Below are positions 27,828 to 37,132 of a DNA stretch of 64,000 nucleotides, piece by piece; positions within the stretch are counted from its first letter, which is position 1, and every line of letters begins with the position of its first letter. The DNA comes from Streptomyces lincolnensis (GTDB lineage: Bacteria > Actinomycetota > Actinomycetes > Streptomycetales > Streptomycetaceae). The position numbers were made by a program, and so were the translations under genes. Location: the NCBI RefSeq assembly GCF_001685355.1, contig NZ_CP016438.1, positions 2,976,001 to 3,040,000 on the forward strand, written 5' to 3'. Under the pieces are notes generated by a model that ran no database searches, was not told the origin of the DNA, and saw only the letters and a list, made by a program, of their open reading frames with translations.

Positions 27828-28028
27828 ATGCAGGCCGCGCCCGTACGCGCCACCGCCATCCCGTCGTTCACCGATGCACTCCGTGCCGTCGAGTCGCTGC
27901 TGCTGAGCAGCGGCCAGCGCACCGCCCGTCGCAACGCCTGGACGTCCGTGCTGGAGGACCGGCGCCGTGCCAAGGACCGCGTCGAGGTCCAGCAGGTCCT
28001 GGACCAGACCTTCACCGTCCGTCCCTGA
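27828..28028 (+). CDS. Small conserved protein, unknown function
   Basis: 66 residues, with an AGGGGGGA ribosome site before the ATG. The sequence is helical and basic in the second half (RTARRNAWTSVLEDRRRAKDR), with no signal peptide. It sits between lipA and the DUF4191 gene behind a palindromic promoter. I do not recognise a function. Confidence 0.65.
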   Translation: MQAAPVRATAIPSFTDALRAVESLLLSSGQRTARRNAWTSVLEDRRRAKDRVEVQQVLDQTFTVRP

Positions 28029-28096
28029 CGTGCCCGTCCGCCCTCCCCATGGCACTGCCGTCGTCGGCGCTTCCGGGGGCACGTAGACTTCGGGGC

Positions 28097-28798
28097 ATGG
28101 CGAGGAAGGACACGGCAGCGGACGCTGCGAATCCCGGGCGACTCAAGCAGATCGCTCTGACCTACAAGATGACTCGCAGGGCCGACAAGAAGATCGGTCT
28201 TGTACTCGCGGCTGTCGGAATCGTCACCTTCGGTGTCTTCCTCGCGATCGGTTTCTTGATCGGTCACCCCGTATATCTCGGCATCCTGGGCCTCCTGCTC
28301 GCCTTCCTCGCGTCGGCGATCGTGTTCGGGCGCCGGGCCGAGCGAGCCGCCTTCGGGCAGATGGAGGGCCAGCCGGGAGCGGCGGCGGCCGTACTGGACA
28401 ACGTGGGCCGCGGCTGGACGACGACCCCCGCGGTGGCGATGAACCGCAGCCAGGACGTGGTGCACCGGGCCGTCGGCAAGGCCGGCATCGTCCTGGTCGC
28501 CGAGGGCAACCCGAACCGGGTCAAGAGCCTGCTGGCCGCCGAGAAGAAGAAGATGAACCGCATCGTCGCGGACGTCCCGGTGCACGATCTGATCGTGGGC
28601 ACGGGCGAGGGCCAGGTGGAGCTGAAGAAGCTGCGCACCTCGATGCTCAAGCTTCCGCGCGTGCTCTCCGGTCCCCAGGTCACCGCGACCAACGACCGGC
28701 TGCGTGCCATGGGCGACCTCATGAGCAACATGCCCCTGCCCAAGGGCCCGATGCCCAAGGGCATGAAACTCCCGAAGGGCGGACCGAAGGCCCGCTGA
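28097..28798 (+). CDS. DUF4191 membrane protein
   Basis: 233 residues. Soluble N-terminus, two membrane segments near 36-58 and 61-80 (IGLVLAAVGIVTFGVFLAIG, YLGILGLLLAFLASAIVFG), then a cytoplasmic domain with RRAERAAFGQMEGQPGAAAAVL and AAEKKKMNRIV. A basic, Pro/Met-rich tail (MPLPKGPMPKGMKLPKG) closes it. DUF4191 is conserved next to lipA and glnA in actinomycetes; function unknown. Strong terminator after the stop. Confidence 0.85.
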   Translation: MARKDTAADAANPGRLKQIALTYKMTRRADKKIGLVLAAVGIVTFGVFLAIGFLIGHPVYLGILGLLLAFLASAIVFGRRAERAAFGQMEGQPGAAAAVLDNVGRGWTTTPAVAMNRSQDVVHRAVGKAGIVLVAEGNPNRVKSLLAAEKKKMNRIVADVPVHDLIVGTGEGQVELKKLRTSMLKLPRVLSGPQVTATNDRLRAMGDLMSNMPLPKGPMPKGMKLPKGGPKAR

Positions 28799-28807
28799 CC
28801 TTCCTTC

Positions 28808-28855
28808 TACGACGATGGGGGCGCCCGGATCACTCCGGGCGCCCCCATCGTCGTA
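28808..28855. terminator. Bidirectional terminator DUF4191 / RDD genes
   Basis: A 21-bp perfect stem (core CGATGGGGGCGCCCGG / CCGGGCGCCCCCATCG) with a 6-nt loop, between convergent genes. Confidence 0.88.
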
Positions 28856-28943
28856 CGGTCGCGGGGCTCGCATGCGCGGTACCGGGCCGTGGCCGACGCG
28901 CCGACGCCCACGCCGGGTTTCGGGGCGGCCAGGATGCCGTCGG

Positions 28944-29411
28944 TCAGATGCGCACCTCGACGGTCCTGGCCAGGCGGTCGTGCAGGCCCCGGCCGTCGCG
29001 GTCCCAGATGAGGGCGGGGATGGCGACGCAGAGCAGGGCGGTCCGCAGGAGGGAGCGCAGGGGATTGACGCGGCCCGTGTCCAGGGCGACGATCCGCAGG
29101 CCGAAGAGGCGCTTGCCCGGAGTGAAGCCGACGGTGCCGACCGTGAGGGCGCCCATCACGAAGAAGAGCAGCAGGGCCCAGTTCGAGGTGGACTGCTGAT
29201 AGCTCTGCGTGATCAGCTGGGATGCAATCAGGACGCACATCGCCCAGTCCACGGCCAGCGCGCCCAGGCGCCGCCCCGGGCGGGCGATCGAGCCGGGCCC
29301 GTCCTCCGGCAGACCGAGCTGCTCGCCCCGGTATCCGAAGTCCACACCCGCGTTCTCGGCGGCCGCGCGGGGGCCCGAGAGCCACGATCCGATTGCTTCC
29401 CTCTTGTCCAC
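28944..29411 (-). CDS. RDD-family membrane protein
   Basis: 155 residues from a GTG. Three hydrophobic segments (about 49-70, 75-97 and 118-136). The RDD hallmark is PGRRLGALAVDWAMC near 45, with the conserved Arg and Asp, and TPGKRLFGLRIV near 97 is the second family motif. RDD proteins are small membrane proteins, some linked to Na+/H+ exchange; the role here is unknown. Divergent from glnA. Confidence 0.85.
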   Translation of the reverse strand: MDKREAIGSWLSGPRAAAENAGVDFGYRGEQLGLPEDGPGSIARPGRRLGALAVDWAMCVLIASQLITQSYQQSTSNWALLLFFVMGALTVGTVGFTPGKRLFGLRIVALDTGRVNPLRSLLRTALLCVAIPALIWDRDGRGLHDRLARTVEVRI

Positions 29412-29474
29412 GCGTCCACCGTACTGCGACCGTTTCGGGATACGGACAGGTGGGGTAGGGCGAACGATGTCCGG

Positions 29475-29528
29475 TTAACTTGTGCGAAACAAATGGGTCA
29501 CGCCCGAGAAACCACCCGTCCCTAGGGT
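29475..29528 (+). promoter_or_regulatory. GlnR-type box and glnA promoter
   Basis: TTAAC-n6-GAAAC (29475-29490), n6, GTCAC-n6-GAAAC (29497-29512): the four half-sites at 11-bp phasing of a full actinomycete GlnR box. A -10-like TAGGGT lies at 29523-29528 with no -35, as expected for an activator-dependent promoter induced by nitrogen limitation. Confidence 0.8.
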
Positions 29529-29611
29529 CGACGACAGCGTGTGCCACCGCACTGGCCGCACGAACGAACTACCACCCCGGCACGGGAACGGCCGGGAGTA
29601 GGAGGAGCTGG

Positions 29612-31021
29612 ATGTTCCAGAACGCCGACGAGGCCAAGAAGTTCATCGCGGACGAGGACGTCAAGTTCGTCGACGTCCGATTCTGCGACCTGCCGGGCGT
29701 CATGCAGCACTTCACGTTGCCCGTCGAGGCGTTCGACCCGGACGAGGAGCTCGCGTTCGACGGCTCGTCGATCCGTGGGTTCCAGGCCATCCACGAGTCC
29801 GACATGGCGCTGCGCGCGGACCTCTCGACCGCCCGGGTCGACCCCTTCCGCCGCGACAAGACGGTCAACATCAACTTCTTCATCCACGACCCGATCACGG
29901 GCGAGCAGTACAGCCGTGACCCGCGCAACGTGGCCAAGAAGGCCGAGGCCTACCTCGCGTCGACCGGTATCGCGGACACCGCGTACTTCGGTCCCGAGGC
30001 GGAGTTCTACGTCTTCGACAGCGTCCGTTTCGCCACCTCGGCGAACGAGAGCTTCTACCACATCGACTCCGAGGCCGGCGCCTGGAACACCGGTGCGGTG
30101 GAGAACAACCGCGGCTACAAGGTCCGCTACAAGGGTGGCTACTTCCCGACCCCGCCGGTCGACCACTTCGCCGACCTGCGCGCCGAGATCTCCCTCCAGC
30201 TCGCCGCCTCCGGCCTCCAGGTCGAGCGCCAGCACCACGAGGTGGGCACCGCCGGCCAGGCCGAGATCAACTACAAGTTCAACACGCTGCTCGCCGCGGC
30301 CGACGACCTCCAGCTCTTCAAGTACATCGTGAAGAACGTGGCGTGGAAGAACGGCAAGACCGCGACCTTCATGCCGAAGCCGATCTTCGGTGACAACGGC
30401 TCGGGCATGCACGTGCACCAGTCGCTGTGGTCCGGCGGCTCCCCGCTCTTCTACGACGAGGCCGGCTACGCGGGCCTGTCGGACATGGCCCGCTACTACA
30501 TCGGCGGCATCCTCAAGCACGCTCCGTCGCTGCTGGCCTTCACCAACCCGACGGTGAACTCCTACCACCGTCTGGTCCCGGGCTTCGAGGCGCCGATCAA
30601 CCTGGTGTACTCGCAGCGCAACCGCTCCGCGGCCATGCGTATCCCGATCACGGGCTCCAACCCGAAGGCCAAGCGCGTCGAGTTCCGCGCGCCCGACTCC
30701 TCCGGCAACCCGTACCTCGCCTTCTCGGCCCTGCTCCTGGCGGGCCTGGACGGCATCAAGAACAAGATCGAGCCGGCCGAGCCGATCGACAAGGACCTCT
30801 ACGAGCTGGCTCCCGAGGAGCACGCGAGCGTCGCGCAGGTCCCGACCTCCCTCCCGGCCGTTCTCGACCGCCTCGAGGCCGACCACGAGTTCCTCCTCCA
30901 GGGCGACGTCTTCACGCCGGACCTGATCGAGACGTGGATCGACTTCAAGCGCACGAACGAGATCGCGCCGCTCCAGCTGCGTCCGCACCCGCACGAGTTC
31001 GAGCTCTACTTCGACGTGTGA
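29612..31021 (+). CDS. glnA: Glutamine synthetase type I
   Basis: 469 residues with GGAGGAGCTGG before the ATG. It condenses glutamate and ammonia to glutamine with ATP; a dodecamer. Seen: [11 protein letters not shown] near 46-57, the metal/substrate block [11 protein letters not shown] near 125, [11 protein letters not shown] near 259-270 (as [10 protein letters not shown]), and Tyr397 in KDLYEL, the adenylylation site. Regulated by GlnR-type sites upstream and probably by adenylylation. Confidence 0.97.
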   Translation: MFQNADEAKKFIADEDVKFVDVRFCDLPGVMQHFTLPVEAFDPDEELAFDGSSIRGFQAIHESDMALRADLSTARVDPFRRDKTVNINFFIHDPITGEQYSRDPRNVAKKAEAYLASTGIADTAYFGPEAEFYVFDSVRFATSANESFYHIDSEAGAWNTGAVENNRGYKVRYKGGYFPTPPVDHFADLRAEISLQLAASGLQVERQHHEVGTAGQAEINYKFNTLLAAADDLQLFKYIVKNVAWKNGKTATFMPKPIFGDNGSGMHVHQSLWSGGSPLFYDEAGYAGLSDMARYYIGGILKHAPSLLAFTNPTVNSYHRLVPGFEAPINLVYSQRNRSAAMRIPITGSNPKAKRVEFRAPDSSGNPYLAFSALLLAGLDGIKNKIEPAEPIDKDLYELAPEEHASVAQVPTSLPAVLDRLEADHEFLLQGDVFTPDLIETWIDFKRTNEIAPLQLRPHPHEFELYFDV

Positions 31022-31053
31022 TCGACCCGCGCGTCCACCACGCGTGAGCCGTC

Positions 31054-31092
31054 CGGCGCCCCCGTCCTGGATTTCCCAGGGCGGGGGCGCCG
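31054..31092 (+). terminator. glnA terminator
   Basis: 11-bp arms CGGCGCCCCCG / CGGGGGCGCCG with an inner CCTGG/CCAGG stem, 32 bases after the glnA stop. Confidence 0.8.
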
Positions 31093-31168
31093 TCGTAGGG
31101 TCTCCGGCGCTACTGTTCGAATATTGGCTCTTCCACAGGACGCACGAGACCCGACGGGGGTAACGGGG

Positions 31169-31426
31169 ATGCCCGAACAGGACGACACAGAGCGGGAGTT
31201 CGACCTCAAGTGGGCCGACAACGCCCACCACAAGGAACCCTCCGCCCGAGCCCGCATGCTCGCCGCCCGCTGGAAGGACAACCCACCCGGCCCCCAGCCC
31301 TTCCGCGCGGCCCCCGGCCCGACAACACCCCGCCGCTCCTCCTGGATATCGACGGCCGTCGTACTCGGCTCCGTGGCGGCGATCATCCTGCTGCTGGGGT
31401 ACGCGAACTTCCGGGCGCCCTACTGA
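31169..31426 (+). CDS. Small single-pass membrane protein
   Basis: 85 residues. Charged N-terminal half (EREFDLKWADNAHHKE), Pro-rich centre, and one C-terminal membrane segment near 60-80 (STAVVLGSVAAIILLLGYA). The type is tail-anchored with the N-terminus in the cytoplasm. No function recognised. It lies downstream of glnA but after its terminator. Confidence 0.65.
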   Translation: MPEQDDTEREFDLKWADNAHHKEPSARARMLAARWKDNPPGPQPFRAAPGPTTPRRSSWISTAVVLGSVAAIILLLGYANFRAPY

Positions 31427-31524
31427 GCCTTTGCCCGCCCTGGGGGTGATCGGGGGCTCCTCATGAAGGGGGCGGAGGCACACTGGGCCGTGGGGCGAGT
31501 GCCTGGCTTGCGGGGTGAGGCGTG

Positions 31525-32445
31525 ATGCGGAGTCGCTTCGAGGGTGATCGGCGGTTGGCCGTGCGGATGGCGGTCACGATGTTTCTGCTGGGGCTGCTGT
31601 ATGTGGTCTTCGTGGGGGCGCTGGTCGTTCTGATGAAATCGTGGGTGCTCGTCGTCGTGGTGGTGGCGGGGGTGCTCGGGGCGCAGTACTGGTTCTCCGA
31701 CCGGATCGCGATGTTCGCGATGCGGGGGCGGGTGGTGGAGCGGGAGGAGTATCCCGAGCTGCATGCCGTGGTGGACCGGTTGTGTGCGCTCGCGGACATG
31801 CCCAAGCCCGTGGTCGCCGTGTCGAACATGGACATGCCCAATGCCTTCGCGACCGGGCGGAATCCCGACAACGCCGTGGTGTGTGTGACCACGGGGCTGC
31901 TGCGGCGGCTGGAGCCGGCCGAGCTGGAGGGTGTGCTGGCGCACGAGTTGTCGCATGTGGCGCACAAGGACGTCGCCGTGATCACGATCGCGTCGTTCCT
32001 CGGTGTGATCGCGGGGCTGATCGTGCGGTTCGCGTTCTACAGCCAGGTGTTCGGCGGGGGGCGGAGGGACCAGAACACCGCCGTCCTGTTCGCCGCGGTG
32101 ATGGGGGTGTCGGCGGCCGTGTACGCGATCAGCTTCCTGTTGATCCGGGCGCTGTCCCGGTACCGGGAGCTGGCGGCGGACCGGGCCGCGGCGCACCTCA
32201 CCGGGCGGCCCTCGGCTCTGGCCTCCGCGCTCACCAAGGTCTCCGGGGACATCGCCAGGATCCCGACCAAGGATCTGCGCACCGCCCAGGCCTTCAACGC
32301 CTTCTACTTCACTCCGGCGACCGGCAAGGAGCCCGGCATCGAGCGGTTCTTCTCGACCCACCCGTCCCTGGAGCAGCGGCTGGAGCAGCTGGGGCAGATC
32401 TCCACCGAACTGGGTGAGCCGGCGAGTCCGGGGAGGTCCGGCTGA
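31525..32445 (+). CDS. htpX: HtpX-like M48 zinc metalloprotease
   Basis: 306 residues; the ATG at 31525 fits the GGTGAGG site better than the adjacent GTG at 31522. Two N-terminal membrane segments (about 12-58), HELSH at 140-144 as the zinc site with a downstream Glu in RYRELAADRAA, and two further membrane segments between. HtpX degrades damaged membrane proteins under envelope stress. The pspAB-like gene starts two bases after the stop, so the two form an operon. Confidence 0.9.
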   Translation: MRSRFEGDRRLAVRMAVTMFLLGLLYVVFVGALVVLMKSWVLVVVVVAGVLGAQYWFSDRIAMFAMRGRVVEREEYPELHAVVDRLCALADMPKPVVAVSNMDMPNAFATGRNPDNAVVCVTTGLLRRLEPAELEGVLAHELSHVAHKDVAVITIASFLGVIAGLIVRFAFYSQVFGGGRRDQNTAVLFAAVMGVSAAVYAISFLLIRALSRYRELAADRAAAHLTGRPSALASALTKVSGDIARIPTKDLRTAQAFNAFYFTPATGKEPGIERFFSTHPSLEQRLEQLGQISTELGEPASPGRSG

Positions 32446-32447
32446 GG

Positions 32448-33032
32448 ATGGGACTGCTGGACATCCTGCTCGGCCGTACCAAGCCGGTCGTACCCGATCT
32501 CGACCGGCTCTTCGCCCTGCCGTCGGCCGCGGTGACCCTGGAGGCGGCGGCCTCCTTCACGCCGACCGGGCGGGGCGCGGTGTGCTTCGCCACGGTGGAG
32601 GGCGCCGCCTTCGAGCAGACGCATCGCGAGGTGCAGGCCCTGCTCGACGCGGACACCGAGCGCGACGGCCCGCCGGTGGAGCTGAGCCGTGACGAGTACG
32701 GCTACTCCTGGCTGGTCTCCCAGCGCGGCCCCGACCAGCTGCCGCTCCTGGTGAACGACCTGCACGCGGTCAACAGCTCCATGGAGGTCAACGGCTTCGG
32801 GCCGCAACTGCTGTGCTCGCTCGCCGGGTTCGAGGATCCCGAGGGCCGGTCCCTGGCGCTGGTCTACCTCTACAAGCGGGGCACGTTCTACCCCTTCGCG
32901 CCGCAGCCCGGCGCGGGGCAGCGGCGCGACAACGCCCTCGAACTGCGGGTCAGGGCCGCCCTCGCCGGCGACCTGCGGGTCGAGGAGGATCTGAACCGCT
33001 GGTTCCCGGTGTGGGGCGCCCCCGGTCTCTGA
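32448..33032 (+). CDS. PspA-associated protein PspAB-like
   Basis: 194 residues. Starts MGLLDILLGRTKPV and contains SRDEYGYSWLV and NDLHAVNSSMEVNGFGPQLLCSLAGF, the pattern I associate with the actinobacterial PspAB family. It is soluble, with no membrane segments. Tight coupling to htpX suggests a shared role in membrane stress. No pspA gene is present in the window. Confidence 0.7.
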   Translation: MGLLDILLGRTKPVVPDLDRLFALPSAAVTLEAAASFTPTGRGAVCFATVEGAAFEQTHREVQALLDADTERDGPPVELSRDEYGYSWLVSQRGPDQLPLLVNDLHAVNSSMEVNGFGPQLLCSLAGFEDPEGRSLALVYLYKRGTFYPFAPQPGAGQRRDNALELRVRAALAGDLRVEEDLNRWFPVWGAPGL

Positions 33033-33069
33033 CCGGGACCGGCGGATCCCGGGGCGCCTCGCCGCCGCC

Positions 33070-33381
33070 TCACTTGCCCTTCTCGCGCGCCTGCCTGCGG
33101 GACTCCAGGGGACGCTCGCGGCGGTAACGGCGCTCCCACCTGGCCTGCTTGTCCCGACGGTCGCGGTACGCGCGGTAGCTGCCGGGCATGAGTCCCGAAC
33201 CTCCTCCCGAGCCGCCCCCCGGGGCTCCTCCCGAGGAGGCTCCCCTCGACGAGGTCGAGGAGGGGCTGTGCCCGTACTGCATGTACAGGAAGAGCACGGC
33301 GACGGCGGCGAGCCACCAGACGGGGTTCTGGAATCCGAGGACGACCAGGACGACGGTCCCTGATATGACGATGGTGCCCAT
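33070..33381 (-). CDS. Small membrane protein with Gly/Ser-rich linker
   Basis: 103 residues with GGAGG before the ATG. Two hydrophobic stretches fill residues 3-34; a Ser/Gly-rich linker (about 40-63) follows, then a strongly basic tail (RAYRDRRDKQARWERRYRRER). The tail could bind membrane, nucleic acid or a partner. No family recognised. Divergent from the hydrolase-kinase gene. Confidence 0.65.
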   Translation of the reverse strand: MGTIVISGTVVLVVLGFQNPVWWLAAVAVLFLYMQYGHSPSSTSSRGASSGGAPGGGSGGGSGLMPGSYRAYRDRRDKQARWERRYRRERPLESRRQAREKGK

Positions 33382-33635
33382 CACGGGCCTCCGTGAGCGT
33401 GGGTGTCCGAGCGATGCGTGATGTGGTGACGGAGCGCTGGGGGAAGGCGCCCGTCCGTCGGTGCGTAGAGAGTAGCCCCGAGTCCGCGAGGTGATGCCTG
33501 TCCTGCGGAAAGCGGTGGTGGACGACTCCGTAACGCGCGTCCAGCGTAGGGAGACGGTCACTGTGGGTGCATCCGATTTTCCGGGCGGCCCGGTCATATC
33601 GGCGCGGGCGGCAAGTGGCATGCGTGAATGGGGAG

Positions 33636-35273
33636 ATGAGCGAACTCACCGCTTTCACTCACACACACGACGATGAACGCCTCAGTGGCGTCCGCGGCGA
33701 CGGCGGCGCCGGCCCGGGAGCGGTCACCGCCGTTCTCCTGCACGGAGCGGGCACCAGCGGCAAGGACCGACTGTTCCCCCTGCTGGCCGAGTTCGTGAAC
33801 CGCGGCTGCCACGCCCTCGCCTTCGACTTCTCCGGCCACGGCGACAGCACCGGCGCCCTGCGGGAGTCGAGCCTGCGCCGCCGCTTCGAACAGGCGGTCG
33901 CCGTGATCGACGCGCACGTCCCGGCCGACGGCCCCCTGGTGCTGGTCGGCTTCAGCATGAGCGGCCATACGGTGGCCGACCTGGTCCGGCACTACGACGA
34001 TCGCGTGGTAGCACTCGGCCTGTGCGCACCGGCGGTGTACGCGAGCGAGGCATGGGACGTGCCGTTCGGCACGGGACAGGGCCGGTTCAGCGAGATCATC
34101 CGCACCCCGGACAGCTGGCGCACGGCCCCGGCGCTCGATGCCCTGCGGACGTACGAGGGACGCTCGGTACTGGTCGTCCCGGGCAGCGACACGGTCATCC
34201 CGTCCACCGTGACCGAGGCCGTCCAGGACGCCCTGACGGCACGAGCCCAGTACACCCGCTTCGAACTCCCGGACGCCGACCACGGCTTGGGGGTGTGGCT
34301 GCGCGATCATGCGGGTGATCGGCGGGGAGTGGTGGACGCGGTGCTGACCGGCCTCGGTGACCAGGGGTGGACGGCGACCCGGGCCTGGGTGGGCAAGCAG
34401 CTTCCCGAGGGCCGCACGGTCACCGGCACGAGTCTGCTCTCGGGCGGCTGGAGCTCGCAGATGCGCCGGCTCGCCCTCGACGACGGCACCGCTCTGGTGC
34501 TGCGGACCTTCGTGAGACCGTTCTTCCGACGGCACGCGCCCGGCCTGCTGGCCCGCGAGGCGTCGGTACTGAGGCTGCTCGCCGGGCGGGACGGCGTCCC
34601 GGTGCCCGAGCCGGTCGCCGTCGACGCCACGGCCGAACTCTGCGACCACCCCTCGCTGTTGATGTCCCTGCTGCCTGGGCGGGTCCGGGTCGACGAGGAG
34701 GATCTCGAACGGCGCCTGGACCTGCTGGCGGCCCAGCTCGTCCGGATCCACGACGTCGTCCCCGACGAACGGCCGCGCGCCTACCAGGCGTGGACCTCCG
34801 CGGCACGGGTGCGCACACCGGGCGGACCGCTGTGGGAGCGGGCCGTGGACGTGATCCGCCGGGACCCTCCGCCGTACGAAGGGTGTTTCCTGCACCGGGA
34901 CTTCCACCCCGGGAACGTCCTGTTCACCGGGGCGGGCGACGAACTGCGCATCAGCGGTGTCGTCGACTGGGTGGAGACGTCGTGGGGACCGGCCGACCTC
35001 GACGTGGCCCACTGTTCGACGGCGCTGGCACTGCTGCACGGCCCGGCACACGGGCTCGGCTTCCGCGAGCGGTACGAGGCCGCCGGCGGACGGCCCCTGG
35101 CCACCGGGCCGGACCACCTGTACTGGCGGCTGCTCGACGCCCTCGCCTACTCCCCCGACGCGGCGAAACTGGCCGGTCCGTGGCGTGCCCTGGGGCGGAC
35201 GGATCTCACTTCCGAGGTGCTGGGCGGGCGGCTGGAGGCGTATGTGGCGGGGTTGGCCGAGCGGTACGGATGA
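33636..35273 (+). CDS. Alpha/beta hydrolase fused to aminoglycoside-phosphotransferase-like kinase
   Basis: 545 residues. Residues about 28-240 form an alpha/beta hydrolase: AVLLHGAGTSGKDRL, FDFSGHGDS, nucleophile Ser107 in VGFSMSG, a late DADHGLGVW with the catalytic His. Residues about 265-540 form an APH/choline-kinase-like domain: Brenner motif FLHRDFHPGNV with His420 and Asp422, and metal-binding Asp in GVVDWVE near 443. Both active sites look intact. Each half exists alone in other bacteria; the fusion suggests a hydrolase and kinase acting on the same small molecule (inference). The start is uncertain; a GTG at 33624 is possible. Confidence 0.8.
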   Translation: MSELTAFTHTHDDERLSGVRGDGGAGPGAVTAVLLHGAGTSGKDRLFPLLAEFVNRGCHALAFDFSGHGDSTGALRESSLRRRFEQAVAVIDAHVPADGPLVLVGFSMSGHTVADLVRHYDDRVVALGLCAPAVYASEAWDVPFGTGQGRFSEIIRTPDSWRTAPALDALRTYEGRSVLVVPGSDTVIPSTVTEAVQDALTARAQYTRFELPDADHGLGVWLRDHAGDRRGVVDAVLTGLGDQGWTATRAWVGKQLPEGRTVTGTSLLSGGWSSQMRRLALDDGTALVLRTFVRPFFRRHAPGLLAREASVLRLLAGRDGVPVPEPVAVDATAELCDHPSLLMSLLPGRVRVDEEDLERRLDLLAAQLVRIHDVVPDERPRAYQAWTSAARVRTPGGPLWERAVDVIRRDPPPYEGCFLHRDFHPGNVLFTGAGDELRISGVVDWVETSWGPADLDVAHCSTALALLHGPAHGLGFRERYEAAGGRPLATGPDHLYWRLLDALAYSPDAAKLAGPWRALGRTDLTSEVLGGRLEAYVAGLAERYG

Positions 35274-35378
35274 GGGTGACGGGGGACTGGCCTTGTCGGC
35301 TTGCGGTCGCACCGCCGCCCACCGCTGACGTACCACCGCCCTAGCGCCGCCCTACGACTGTCAGTGGCATCGGCGAGG

Positions 35379-36608
35379 ATGCCCTCACGGAGCACGACGG
35401 GACGGGTGGCGGCGGAGGCCGGTGTGGGTGACGCGGAGCGGTACATCGGTGTGGCGGAGCGGCGGGCGCGGCTCGCGTCGCGGCATCGGCTGGCGGGGGC
35501 GGCGCGGGCGGGGGGTCCCGAGGAGGTGGCCGGCTCCCTGGTCGCCCTGCACGGCACGGATCCGGCGACGGTCTATCTGGCCGTCGGGGCCCGGCTCGCG
35601 GACCCGGCGCGGACCGTGGCGGAGACCGGGCGGGCACTGTACGAGGACCGTGCGCTGGTCCGGATGCACGGCATGCGGCACACGGTCTTCGTGTTCCCGA
35701 CGGATCTCACCGCCGTCGTGCACGCCTCGACCGGTCTCGCGGTCGCCGCCAGGGAACGGGCCGCGCTGCTCAAGCACATGGCCACGGCCGGGGCGCCGGA
35801 CGCGGCCTGGCTGAAGGAGGTCGAGGAGTCGGCGCTGGCCGCGCTGGCCCTGCGGGGCCAGGCGACGGCGGCCGAACTCGCCGCGGACGAGCCGCGGTTG
35901 CGGGAGCAGTTCGTGTACGCGGCAGGGAAGAGCTACGAAGGGCTCCACACCGTCTCGACCCGGCTGCTGAAGGTGCTGGGAGTGGAGGGCAAGGTGGTGC
36001 GCGGGCGGCCGCTCGGCTCCTGGACCTCCAGCCAGTTCCGCTGGGCCGTCGCCCCCGCCCATCCCGAACTCGACCCGGCCGAGGCGCAGTCGGCCCTGCT
36101 GCGCCGCTGGCTCACCGCCTGCGGTCCGGCCACGGAGGACGACCTCAAGTGGTGGACGGGCTGGCGGGTGACCGACGTCCGCCGGGCCCTCGCGGCGATC
36201 GGCGCACGGCCGGTCACGCTGGACGAGGGCCCGGGGTACGTCGTCGACGGCGACCTCGGCCCGGTGGCCGGCCCCGCTGAGCCCTGGGCCGCGCTTCTGC
36301 CCGGCCTCGACCCGACGGCCATGGGCTGGCGGCAACGGGACTGGTATCTGGCCCCCGAGCTGCGCCCCGCCCTGTTCGACGGCAGCGGGAACGTGGGGCC
36401 GACGGTGTGGTGGAACGGCCGTGTGATCGGCGCGTGGGCCCAGCGCCCCGACGGCGAGGTCGTGTGGCGCCTCCTGGACACGCAGGGCGTGGGCCGGGAC
36501 GCGGAAGCGGCGATCGCGGCGGAGGCCGGGCGACTCCGGGGGTGGCTGGGGGCGACCCGGGTGACGCCCAGGTTCCGGACGCCGTTGGAGAAGGAGTTGG
36601 CGCGGTGA
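35379..36608 (+). CDS. Winged helix DNA-binding domain protein (AlkX/HTH_42 type)
   Basis: 409 residues; the start may be further in. Matches the HTH_42 superfamily related to DNA-unhooking glycosylases: RLASRHRLAG near 30, SLVALHGTDPATVYLAVGAR near 50-70, MHGMRHTVFVFP near 95, and C-terminal LLPGLDPTAMGWRQRDWYL near 305. Members bind DNA; some excise bulky lesions. The catalytic QxQ/QxD motif of AlkX glycosylases is not obvious (ALHGTDPA instead), so enzymatic activity is uncertain. Confidence 0.7.
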   Translation: MPSRSTTGRVAAEAGVGDAERYIGVAERRARLASRHRLAGAARAGGPEEVAGSLVALHGTDPATVYLAVGARLADPARTVAETGRALYEDRALVRMHGMRHTVFVFPTDLTAVVHASTGLAVAARERAALLKHMATAGAPDAAWLKEVEESALAALALRGQATAAELAADEPRLREQFVYAAGKSYEGLHTVSTRLLKVLGVEGKVVRGRPLGSWTSSQFRWAVAPAHPELDPAEAQSALLRRWLTACGPATEDDLKWWTGWRVTDVRRALAAIGARPVTLDEGPGYVVDGDLGPVAGPAEPWAALLPGLDPTAMGWRQRDWYLAPELRPALFDGSGNVGPTVWWNGRVIGAWAQRPDGEVVWRLLDTQGVGRDAEAAIAAEAGRLRGWLGATRVTPRFRTPLEKELAR

Positions 36609-36653
36609 ACGAAGGGCCGGGCACCCCGGGAATCCGGGGGCCCGGCGCCGGCC

Positions 36654-36968
36654 TCACCGGCTGTAACGCATCAGCGCCCGCACCATGTGGCACGTCGTGT
36701 CCGACGGCGGGTGGACGCCGATCGTCTCCGCCGTGTCGCGGATCGTCTCGTTGCGGGCCTGGTTGGGGACGTAGACGCCCGAGTCGAGCAGAGCGATGGC
36801 GAGGCGCATGGCCTTGAGGCGACGGTTGTGGGTGACGTACCACTCGCGCGGACGCCCGGGCGGCAGGGCGCGCTTCTCGACGGGTGCGTAGGGCAGGTCG
36901 AGCAGCACGGGGCGCTTCGCGGTGGACTGGGTCGGCAGCGGCTTCGGCTTCAGAGCGGCAGCGGGCAC
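36654..36968 (-). CDS. Small conserved Streptomyces protein, unknown
   Basis: About 104 residues. AGGAGG abuts an ATG at 36974, which is too close to use it, but lies six bases before the GTG at 36968, so I prefer the GTG. The sequence is basic and Pro-rich at the N-terminus, then EWYVTHNRRLKAMRLAIALLDSGVYVPNQARNETIRDTA and a C-terminal CHMVRALMRYS. No signal peptide. No function recognised. Confidence 0.6.
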   Translation of the reverse strand: MPAAALKPKPLPTQSTAKRPVLLDLPYAPVEKRALPPGRPREWYVTHNRRLKAMRLAIALLDSGVYVPNQARNETIRDTAETIGVHPPSDTTCHMVRALMRYSR

Positions 36969-37132
36969 AGGCATCCTCCTGTCGCGGACAGGGCGCCGTT
37001 CGGACTTCCCGGCGACACCCTCGAACACTGCTTCTATTCTACTGCCCGGCACTGACAAAAGGCCCTGGCCACAAGGGCTTTCGGGGTCCCTGTGACGCAG
37101 GTGCAGAACGGGTTTTCGCGTACCGTGGCGGC

